Assembly (NCBI GenBank): GCA_040081715.1
Contig: JBEBFY010000005.1
Location: 62,001-126,000 of the forward strand
Length of the DNA stretch: 64,000 nt
Source: CANKJK01 sp040081715
GTDB taxonomy: Bacteria > Acidobacteriota > Vicinamibacteria > Vicinamibacterales > UBA2999
Reading direction: 5' to 3'
Position 1 is the stretch's first letter. Every line of letters starts with the position of its first letter. Made by a program: the position numbers and the translations under genes. Positions 44,800-51,906 of the stretch are shown one piece after another. A model generated the notes under the pieces. That model was not told the DNA's origin, did not search any database, and saw only the letters and a program-made list of their open reading frames with translations.

Positions 44800-46005
44800 A
44801 TGAAGGTGCTTCGAATGCTCGGTGCCGCCGCGTTGTCGGCGTTGACGATTGGCGTGGCCTGGGGGACGGGGCAGGTGAACCTGACGGCGGCCGACAAGGC
44901 CGATCAGATGCCAGTCTTCCAGTACGACCCCACGTGGCCGAAGATGCCGCTGCCCAACAAGTGGGCGCTCGGCACGGTGACCGGCGTGGACGTCGATGAC
45001 CAGGGCCACATCTGGATCGTGCACCGTCCCCATACCCTCCTGCACAACTTCGAGGATGGCCTGGAGCACAACCCGCCCACCGCGGAGTGCTGCCGGATGG
45101 CCCCGCCGGTGATGGAATTCGACCAGGCCGGTGCGCTCCTGCGCTCCTGGGGCGGACCTGGCGCAGGCTTCACCTGGCCGGAGCATTCCCCGAAGGACAT
45201 GCACGCGCCGGCGGCGAGCCCCGTGGCCTCCTGGAACGGCGAGCACACGGTGTACGTGGACTACAAGGGCCACGTCTGGATCGGCAACAACGCCGGCGAA
45301 GGCAGCGACGGTCACATCCTCAAGTTCACCCGCGAGGGCAAGTACCTGCTGACGGTGGGCCGTGTCGGGAAGGGCAAGGGCAGCAACGATACGACCACGC
45401 TGGGCAAGCCCACGGGAGTGGCCGTGTGGAAGGCGACCAACGAAGTATTTGTCGCCGACGGCTACACCAACCGCCGCGTGATCGTGTTCGACGCCGACAC
45501 CGGCGCGTACAAGCGGCACTGGGGTGCCTACGGCAAGCCGCCGGACGACAGCGTGAAGGAGCGGTTCGTGGCCGGCGGACCTCCGCCGACGCAGTTCAAC
45601 ACGCCGCACGGGCTCGCGATCAGCCACGACGGTCTCGTCTATGTCACCGATCGGGGCAATTGCCGGATTCAGGTGTTCAAGGTGGACGGGACGTATGTGA
45701 ACGAGGTGTTTGTCGGCACGAAGTCCCCGCAGGGGTCGGCGTTTGATGCCTCGTTCTCGGCGGACAAGGATCAGCGCTTCCTGTACATGCTGGATGGCCG
45801 GAGCGAGAAGGTCTGGATCCTGCGGCGGTCCGACCTCACACTCCTCGGTAGCTTCGGGGAGGGCGGGCACTTTCCCGGCGGGATGACGACGGCGCACAAC
45901 ATGACCACCGACGCCAAGGGGAATATCTACGTCACCGAGAGCGGCGAGGGAAAGCGGGTGCAGCGCTTCCTCTTCAAGGGCCTGGCCCCGGCCCAGGTGC
46001 GGTAG
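44800..46005 (+). CDS. NHL-repeat / PAL-like beta-propeller protein, copy 3
   Basis: This 401-residue secreted propeller is paralogous to the pair at 33553-35999. Blades read FNTPHGLAISHDGLVYVTDRGNCRIQVF and NIYVTESGEGKRVQRFLFKG, with the paired Cys motif ECCRM near residue 88. The start is ATG at 44800 with GGAGG 6 nt upstream. It heads the third cassette, directly before a DUF1592 gene, the same NHL-DUF1592-DUF1552 order as in cassette two. Confidence 0.84.
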   Translation: MKVLRMLGAAALSALTIGVAWGTGQVNLTAADKADQMPVFQYDPTWPKMPLPNKWALGTVTGVDVDDQGHIWIVHRPHTLLHNFEDGLEHNPPTAECCRMAPPVMEFDQAGALLRSWGGPGAGFTWPEHSPKDMHAPAASPVASWNGEHTVYVDYKGHVWIGNNAGEGSDGHILKFTREGKYLLTVGRVGKGKGSNDTTTLGKPTGVAVWKATNEVFVADGYTNRRVIVFDADTGAYKRHWGAYGKPPDDSVKERFVAGGPPPTQFNTPHGLAISHDGLVYVTDRGNCRIQVFKVDGTYVNEVFVGTKSPQGSAFDASFSADKDQRFLYMLDGRSEKVWILRRSDLTLLGSFGEGGHFPGGMTTAHNMTTDAKGNIYVTESGEGKRVQRFLFKGLAPAQVR

Positions 46006-46021
46006 GGCAGGCCTGGTGTTC

Positions 46022-46044
46022 TCCCCCGAAAGGGGGATTACCCC
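46022..46044. promoter_or_regulatory. Alternating C/G-block element upstream of DUF1592 copy 3
   Basis: TCCCCC-GAAA-GGGGGA (46022-46037) is a perfect 6-bp inverted repeat, and the G block can also pair with CCCC at 46041-46044 across ATTA. It ends 17 nt before the -10-like TATATT (46062-46067). It may be a regulator-binding site, or the end of the NHL transcript folded around a GAAA tetraloop. A similar element lies at 59383-59405. Confidence 0.45.
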
Positions 46045-46061
46045 GACGGCGCCCGGGCGGC

Positions 46062-46067
46062 TATATT
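46062..46067 (+). promoter_or_regulatory. -10-like TATATT
   Basis: TATATT ends 7 nt before an in-frame ATG (46075) and 43 nt before the preferred start (46111) of the DUF1592 gene. This would allow an independent transcript for the third DUF1592-DUF1552 pair. Confidence 0.4.
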
Positions 46068-46110
46068 TCCAGAGATGAAGGCCGCATCGAACGTGGAAGG
46101 GACGCGAACC

Positions 46111-48522
46111 ATGCTGAAGAGAAGTCCGATGGTGCTGCTGGCAGCCGGTATGTGCCTCTCCTTGGCTGTCGGAACCGCCGGCGCGGCGCCCCAGGCGGCC
46201 CCGGCCCAGGCGAAGGCGGTCGACGGCAAGGCCGTCATTGATAAGTACTGTGTGACCTGCCACAACGACCGCATGAAGGCGGCGGGGCTCTCGCTCGCCC
46301 AGGTGGACTTCCAGGACGTCGGGAAGCACAGCGACGCGCTGGAGCGCGTCGTCAGGAAGCTGCAGGCCGCGTCGATGCCGCCACCCGGCGCCCCGCGTCC
46401 CGACAAGGCGACCTACCTCGCCACCTCGGCCTGGCTGACCGGCAGTCTGGACCGCGCCGCGGCTGCCGCGCCCAACGCGGGCCGGGTGGCAGGCCTTCAC
46501 CGCCTCAACCGCGCCGAGTACCGCAACGTGATGCGGGACCTGCTGGGCGTGGAAGGACTCGATGTGGATCAGATGCTGCCGTCGGACGACGCCAGCTACG
46601 GCTTCGATAACATCGCCGGCACGCTCGGCATCTCGCCGACGCACCTGGAGCGGTACCTGGCCGCTGCCCGCAAGGTGGCCCGCATTGCCGTGGGCGACAC
46701 GACGATTCCCGCCTACGGTGAGACGGAGATGATCCCCAACGATCTCTCCCAGGACATGCAGTTCGAGCAGTTGCCGATGGGCACGCGCGGCGGCCATCTG
46801 GTGCGCCGGTACTTTCCGGTGGACGGGGAGTATCTGCTCCGCTTCCAGACCGTCACGGGCGTGCTCACCTCCGAGGACGAGCCGAACTTCGTGGAAGTGA
46901 CTATCGACGGTGCGCGCGTCTTCTACAAGCAGGTCGAGCAGCGAAAGGCCATCGGCAACGACGACGAAGCCAGCACGAACTACGAAGTGCGGCTGGCGAT
47001 CAAGGCCGGGCTTCGCGAAGTGGGCATCGCCTTCCTCGAAACGACCTTGGCCCAGCCCGAGGACGTCATGAAGCCCTACCTGCGGCCGCCGGGTGTCTCC
47101 ACCTTCAAGCACGCGCGCCTGGGCGGGTACGCCGGATCCAACGTCGCGCTGCTGTCGTTTACCGGTCCGGTGAGCGTCAGCGGTCCAGGCAATTCCCCAA
47201 GCCGGCGCCGGATCTTCGTCTGCCGTCCCGCGGCTGCCGCGGATGAGGCTCCGTGCGCCAGGCGCATCCTCTCGCAGCTGGCGCGTCGTGCGTATCGGCG
47301 GCCGGTGACGCCCGCTGAAGTCACGACGCTGATGGGCTTCTACACCACGGCGCGAGCCGACGGCGACTTCGACCGTGGCGTCCGCGTGGCGCTGCAGCGG
47401 ATCCTGACGAGCCCGGATTTCCTGTTCCGGGTGGAGCGCCAGCCGGATACCGCTGTCGCCGGAAAGCCGTACCGCATCAGCGACCTCGAGCTGGCGTCGC
47501 GCCTCTCCTTCTTCCTGTGGAGTTCGATCCCGGACGACCAGTTGCTGGACGTAGCCGTGACCAACCGGCTGCACCAGCCGGATGTGCTGAACGCCCAGGT
47601 GCGCCGGATGCTCCGCGATCCCCGCAGTACCGCCTTCGTGGAGAACTTCGCGGGCCAGTGGCTGCGTCTGCGCAACATCAAGGCCGCGATTCCCGACACC
47701 CGCATGTTCCCGAACTTCGACGACAACCTGCGGATTGCCTTCCGGCGCGAGACCGAGCTGTTCTTCACGAGCATCATCCGCGAGGACCGGAGCGCCCTCG
47801 ACCTCATCGCCGCCGACTACTCGTTCCTGAACGAGCGGTTGGCCCGTCACTACGGCGTGCCGAACATCTACGGCAGCGAGTTCCGCCGGGTGACCTTCAC
47901 CAACGGCCAGCGCGGCGGGCTGCTTGGCCAGGGGAGTGTGCTGCTGGCCACGTCGCAGGCCAACCGCACGTCGCCTGTGACGCGCGGCAAGTGGATCCTC
48001 GAGAACCTCCTCGGGGCGCCGCCGCCCTCGCCACCGGCGAATGTGCCCGCGCTTGAGGACACCCCGGTGCAGGGGACGCTCCGGGAGCGGATGGAGCAGC
48101 ACCGGAAGAACCCGGTCTGCGCCGCGTGCCACAAGGTGATGGACCCGCTCGGGTTCGCGCTGGAGAACTACGACCCGGTCGGCGCGTGGCGGACCCATGA
48201 AGGGGCCACCTTGGTGGATGCCGAGGGCGCCATGCCGGACGGCACGGTGTTCAGCGGGGCGTCTGGGCTGCGGGCGTCCCTGGTGACCCAACCGGACATC
48301 TTCCTGACCGCGTTGACCGAGAAGATGATGATCTACGCCACCGGCCGGGGCATGGAAGGCTACGACCGCCCGGCGTTGCGCGCGATTGTGCGGAAGGCCT
48401 CGGCCAGCAACTACCGGTTCTCCTCGTTCATGCTGGGCATCGTTAACAGTCTGCCGTTCCAGATGCGGCAGGCCGAGCCCCGGACGGCGCCGTCACCTAC
48501 GACGACCGCCGCCCGGCGCTAG
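46111..48522 (+). CDS. DUF1592-family diheme protein, copy 3
   Basis: This is an 803-residue paralogue of 11258 and 36149. It has a signal peptide (MLKRSPMVLLAAGMCLSLAV), heme site CVTCH, DUF1587 (LHRLNRAEYRNVMRDLL), DUF1595/1592/1588 blocks, and a second heme site CAACH followed by KVMDPLGFALENYD in place of AMIDPLGFALENF. GGAAGG lies 10 nt before ATG 46111; ATG at 46075 is the alternative if the transcript is leaderless. The DUF1552 gene starts 11 nt after the stop. Confidence 0.89.
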   Translation: MLKRSPMVLLAAGMCLSLAVGTAGAAPQAAPAQAKAVDGKAVIDKYCVTCHNDRMKAAGLSLAQVDFQDVGKHSDALERVVRKLQAASMPPPGAPRPDKATYLATSAWLTGSLDRAAAAAPNAGRVAGLHRLNRAEYRNVMRDLLGVEGLDVDQMLPSDDASYGFDNIAGTLGISPTHLERYLAAARKVARIAVGDTTIPAYGETEMIPNDLSQDMQFEQLPMGTRGGHLVRRYFPVDGEYLLRFQTVTGVLTSEDEPNFVEVTIDGARVFYKQVEQRKAIGNDDEASTNYEVRLAIKAGLREVGIAFLETTLAQPEDVMKPYLRPPGVSTFKHARLGGYAGSNVALLSFTGPVSVSGPGNSPSRRRIFVCRPAAAADEAPCARRILSQLARRAYRRPVTPAEVTTLMGFYTTARADGDFDRGVRVALQRILTSPDFLFRVERQPDTAVAGKPYRISDLELASRLSFFLWSSIPDDQLLDVAVTNRLHQPDVLNAQVRRMLRDPRSTAFVENFAGQWLRLRNIKAAIPDTRMFPNFDDNLRIAFRRETELFFTSIIREDRSALDLIAADYSFLNERLARHYGVPNIYGSEFRRVTFTNGQRGGLLGQGSVLLATSQANRTSPVTRGKWILENLLGAPPPSPPANVPALEDTPVQGTLRERMEQHRKNPVCAACHKVMDPLGFALENYDPVGAWRTHEGATLVDAEGAMPDGTVFSGASGLRASLVTQPDIFLTALTEKMMIYATGRGMEGYDRPALRAIVRKASASNYRFSSFMLGIVNSLPFQMRQAEPRTAPSPTTTAARR

Positions 48523-48533
48523 GAGCGACATCA

Positions 48534-49889
48534 ATGATCATCACCAAGCTCGCGCTGCCACGACGGACGTTCCTGCGGGGTGCCGGCGTGGCACTGTCGC
48601 TGCCGCTCCTCGACGCCATGGTGCCTGCGGCGACCGCGCTCTCGAAGACCGCGGCCAAGCCGGTGCCTCGCCTCGGCTTTGTGTACACGCCCAATGGCTT
48701 CATGAAGAAGTTCTGGACGCCGGCGACGGCGGGCAAGAACTGGGAATCGACGCCGTCTCTGGCGGCCCTCGAGCCGTACCGCAATGACGTGACGCTCATC
48801 ACGGGGCTGGCGCACCGCATGGCGGACCCGATGGGCGACCCGCCAGGGCCGCACTCGCGCGTATCCGGCGCGTGGATGGCCGGTGTGCATATCAAGTTCA
48901 CGGAAGGCGCGGACGTGCGCGCCGGCCGGACGGCGGACCAGATTGCGGCCGGTGTGCTCGGCCGCGAGACGCCGCTGCCGTCGCTGGAACTGGCCATCGA
49001 GCAGAACGAGAAGATGGTCGGCAACTGCGAGGCCGGCTACAGCTGCATGTACCTGAACACCATCAGCTGGCGTGATGAATCCACGCCGATGCCGATGGAG
49101 ACCCATCCGCGCGTGGTGTTCGAGCGCCTCTTCGGGGACGGCGGCTCGCCGGCCGAGGAGCGGCGGGAACGGAAGACGAACCGCAGCATCCTCGATTCGG
49201 TCACTGAACGGGTCGGTGAACTGAAGCGGTCGCTCGGCGCGGGCGACGCACAGCGCCTGAATCAGTACCTGGATTCGGTGCGCGACATCGAAGGCCGCAT
49301 CCAGCGGTCCGAGGCCCGGACCAGTGAACTCACCGGGTTGCCCGAGCGGCCCGTGGACATCCCCACGGAGTTCGAGGACCACGTCAAGCTGATGTTCGAC
49401 CTGCAGACCCTCGCATATCAGGGTGATGTCACGCGCGTCATCACCTTCCAGATGAGCCGGGAGCAGACACCGCGTGCGTACCCGAACCTGGGCATCAGTA
49501 CCGCGCACCACACGCTGTCGCACCACGGCGGCGACCAGCAGAAGATCGCGCAGAAGGCCAAGGTCGACGCCTATCACGTGAAGCTGTTGACCTACTACAT
49601 CGACAAGCTGAAGAACACGCCCGATGGTGATGGGTCACTGCTCGATCACATTGTGGTGCTCTACGGCGCGGGGATGGGCGAGCCGAACAGTCACGACCCC
49701 TTCGACATCCCGAGCATCCTGATCGGCAAGGGCCGCGGGCAGATCAGCCCCGGACGGCACCTGGCGTTCAACATGCGGGACTACACCCCGCAATGCAACC
49801 TGTTGCTCTCGCTCCTCGACATGGTGGACGTGCCACTTGAGAAGCTGGGCGACAGTACGGGCCGGTTCCAGGGCCTCTCAGGTCTCTGA
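48534..49889 (+). CDS. DUF1552 protein, Tat-exported, copy 4
   Basis: This is a 451-residue protein with the twin-arginine-like signal LPRRTFLRGAGVALSLPLLDAM and the family motif HTLSHH. It follows its DUF1592 partner by 11 nt (GGAG upstream of the ATG). Unlike copies 2 and 3 it is not followed by an ankyrin gene. A strong hairpin ends the transcription unit 24 nt after the stop. Confidence 0.88.
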   Translation: MIITKLALPRRTFLRGAGVALSLPLLDAMVPAATALSKTAAKPVPRLGFVYTPNGFMKKFWTPATAGKNWESTPSLAALEPYRNDVTLITGLAHRMADPMGDPPGPHSRVSGAWMAGVHIKFTEGADVRAGRTADQIAAGVLGRETPLPSLELAIEQNEKMVGNCEAGYSCMYLNTISWRDESTPMPMETHPRVVFERLFGDGGSPAEERRERKTNRSILDSVTERVGELKRSLGAGDAQRLNQYLDSVRDIEGRIQRSEARTSELTGLPERPVDIPTEFEDHVKLMFDLQTLAYQGDVTRVITFQMSREQTPRAYPNLGISTAHHTLSHHGGDQQKIAQKAKVDAYHVKLLTYYIDKLKNTPDGDGSLLDHIVVLYGAGMGEPNSHDPFDIPSILIGKGRGQISPGRHLAFNMRDYTPQCNLLLSLLDMVDVPLEKLGDSTGRFQGLSGL

Positions 49890-49912
49890 GTCAGCGGTCC
49901 GATCTGGACTTC

Positions 49913-49940
49913 CGGGGGCGGGGCTTCGGCTTCGCCCCCG
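49913..49940 (+). terminator. Hairpin after the third DUF1592-DUF1552 pair
   Basis: CGGGGGCG (49913-49920) pairs perfectly with CGCCCCCG (49933-49940) around a 12-nt loop. A T-containing stretch (TCGTGTTTCT) follows. This is a good intrinsic-terminator candidate for the upstream gene pair in GC-rich DNA. Confidence 0.6.
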
Positions 49941-49968
49941 TCGTGTTTCTGTCACCGTGCTCTCCCCT

Positions 49969-50130
49969 CGCTGCGCCCACGATCTCCCGGTCGTGCGGCA
50001 CATCTCGAACCGCGTCGCGGCGATGTACCTCGGCCACACCGGCACCTGCCCCGAGCCTGAGCGATCGTCGAATACCTCATCCCGATCTGGCGTCGAGCGT
50101 CGAGACGTTGCCCTCGGGACTGATCGTCCT
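49969..50130 (+). pseudogene. Decayed fragment of an oligopeptide-type ABC transporter ATPase
   Basis: One frame reads HDLPVVRHISNRVAAMYLGH (49978-50037). This closely follows the conserved H-loop and following segment of OppD/OppF/DppF-type ATPases (SHDLxVVRHISDRVAVMYLG). No Walker A, signature or Walker B sequence lies upstream, and the frame loses similarity after the Gly. A second frame then gives HPDLASSVE, weakly like the HPYTxALLxSVP end of the family. This looks like a frameshifted remnant in the 339-nt gap before the next gene; nothing else coding was seen in that gap. Confidence 0.55.
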
Positions 50131-50197
50131 CAACGCGTGCACGTGAGACGCAGGGGGATGCGGGTCGGTGGTAACCTATTTCCGAACTTCGGTGGAT

Positions 50198-50214
50198 GTC
50201 GGCCGTGGGCCGAC
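50198..50214 (+). promoter_or_regulatory. Hairpin abutting the ribosome-binding site
   Basis: GTCGGCC (50198-50204) and GGCCGAC (50208-50214) form a perfect 7-bp stem with a 3-nt loop, directly followed by AGGAGG (50215-50220). In the mRNA the stem would end at the Shine-Dalgarno sequence of the gene at 50229 and could affect its translation or stability. Confidence 0.45.
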
Positions 50215-50228
50215 AGGAGGGTATGAAG

Positions 50229-51650
50229 ATGCGCACTTTCCTGGCTCTGTCGGTTCCGCTCATCGCTGCAGCCGCCTTCGGCACCCCCGCGCTGACGCAG
50301 ACACGGAGCGGTGGCACCGGCGCTTCGCAGCAGGAGCAGAAGGTGCTTCCGCCGGAGGCCCGGTACTGGATGGGTGTCACCACGATGGGCGGCATCACTG
50401 CGATGGGTGGCGGGATGGCGCAGGGCCGCCGGCCCTCCATGTCGGACATGATGCGAATGAGCAGCCTGCCCTCCGAAGCGCACAGCGTGGAACTGCGGCT
50501 CGGCTCGACGCTGCCACCCAAGGGCGGCCCCGAGGCGTCCCACACGATGCCGCCGGGCGCGCAGGTCAATAAGCCGATCTTCCTGCAGACACCGGAGCCG
50601 GGGAGGACCCAGGGCGGCTCGCCGGAGCCCTACCGGCAGCCCAAGGGGCAGATCAGCTTTTACTGGGGCTGTGGTGAGAAGGCCGGGGCCGGGCAGCCCG
50701 TCGTGCTGACGTTCGACAAGCTGGTGCGCGGTGAGAACGATCCCGAGTTGCAGTCGCTGCAGGGCGCCGTCTCGGCTCGTCAAGTGTCAAGGCCGACGGC
50801 CGCGACGTCCAAGACCTACGGCGACTGGCCGCCCGGTAGTTCGGAGAAGAACAAGAATCTGCAGGCGGCGTTCCAAACCGGGTCGACCCTGGCCGGTCCC
50901 CACGTCGTCGAGGGCACCTACACGCCGAAGATCGAATTCACGCTGCCGGACGGCAAGTCGTACATGGACGCGGTGCGGTACACGTCCACCACGGTGCAGC
51001 CATCTGGCGCGATGGCGCTCGGCTGGGCCACCGTGGGCCGGGCCACCGGCTACGCGATTGGCGTCATGGCGCCGGAGAAGATGAACGACGACTCCGCCAA
51101 TATCGTGATGTGGTCGTCGGCCGATCGTCCCGCCACGTTCATTCAGAACGAGGACCTGACGCCAGCCGAGGTGAATCGCCTGATTGGGCTGAAAGCTGTC
51201 CTGCCACCGTCGACCACCTCGTGCGCAGTCCCAGCCGAGGTGATGAAGGCCACCAAGGATGGCTCGATGCTGATGTTCACGGCCTTCGGTGACGAAGCCA
51301 CGTTCGTGCATCCGGCGCGGCCTGCCGATCCGGCGGTCACGTGGGATCAGGAGTGGTTCAGCCGCGTCAGCTTCAAGTCGGCCCGCATGGACATGGTGTC
51401 GCAGAAGGGCGTGATGGACCTGGGCGCGATGTCCAGGGGCGGCGGCGCACCGGACGCGCCAAGCAGTGCCGCTGGGGCTTCGCCAGCGGCAGCCCAGTCC
51501 GACGAGGAGTACTGCCGGGCGCTCGAGGCCGAGCGCGCGAAGAAGGGCAGCCCCATCGGGGGCCGGCTCGGTGGCCGACTCGGCCGCGTGCTCGGCGGCC
51601 GGAACAAGCAGGACGAAGAACCGGTCGATCCGCGCTGCGTCAAGAAATAA
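50229..51650 (+). CDS. Secreted protein of unknown function
   Basis: This is a 473-residue protein with a signal peptide (FLALSVPLIAAAAFGTPALTQ). An early Met/Gly-rich region (TTMGGITAMGGGMAQGRRPSM) precedes a central domain of mixed character containing YWGCGEKAGAGQPVVLTFDKL. The C-terminal tail is low-complexity Ala/Gly/Arg with a short GGRLGGRLGRVLGGR repeat, and two Cys lie near the end. No family is recognised. ATG at 50229 has AGGAGG at 8-nt spacing; ATG at 50223 would be only 2 nt away. It lies between a DUF1552 gene and a TonB receptor. Confidence 0.7.
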   Translation: MRTFLALSVPLIAAAAFGTPALTQTRSGGTGASQQEQKVLPPEARYWMGVTTMGGITAMGGGMAQGRRPSMSDMMRMSSLPSEAHSVELRLGSTLPPKGGPEASHTMPPGAQVNKPIFLQTPEPGRTQGGSPEPYRQPKGQISFYWGCGEKAGAGQPVVLTFDKLVRGENDPELQSLQGAVSARQVSRPTAATSKTYGDWPPGSSEKNKNLQAAFQTGSTLAGPHVVEGTYTPKIEFTLPDGKSYMDAVRYTSTTVQPSGAMALGWATVGRATGYAIGVMAPEKMNDDSANIVMWSSADRPATFIQNEDLTPAEVNRLIGLKAVLPPSTTSCAVPAEVMKATKDGSMLMFTAFGDEATFVHPARPADPAVTWDQEWFSRVSFKSARMDMVSQKGVMDLGAMSRGGGAPDAPSSAAGASPAAAQSDEEYCRALEAERAKKGSPIGGRLGGRLGRVLGGRNKQDEEPVDPRCVKK

Positions 51651-51702
51651 GTCTCACTCTCGCGCCGGCGTGGACATCTGTTATCCGCCCAAAGTACAAC
51701 TC

Positions 51703-51720
51703 CGGCCACAGCGCTGGCCG
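51703..51720 (+). terminator. Hairpin downstream of the unknown secreted-protein gene
   Basis: CGGCCA (51703-51708) and TGGCCG (51715-51720) form a perfect 6-bp stem with a 6-nt loop, 53 nt after the stop at 51650. There is no T-run. The rest of the 256-nt gap up to the TonB gene shows no coding potential. Confidence 0.3.
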
Positions 51721-51906
51721 GGCCAGCGGGTCTGAGAGCGGGCACCCGGAGGCCGCTAGAACCCTCTGCCGGCGCCGTTGACACCAGGCGCAGCCTTAAG
51801 TGCCGAAACAAGCCGCGACGTTGCGGCCCTTCAATTCGACTACACTCCTGCAGATTCTTGGCTGGCGTGCAGTTCACGTCTGGTCACTTTTTCGGAGGAG
51901 GAACTG

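Noticed and set aside
44656..48291. Very long open frame (1211 codons) on the minus strand
   Set aside because: It lies opposite the NHL and DUF1592 genes, whose domains and heme motifs are clear. Its translation is rich in Arg, His and Gly without domains, as expected of an antisense frame in GC-rich DNA.
51778..51806. TTGACA upstream of TonB receptor copy 2
   Set aside because: No -10-like hexamer lies at 16-18 bp spacing; the nearest AT-rich hexamers are at the wrong distance.
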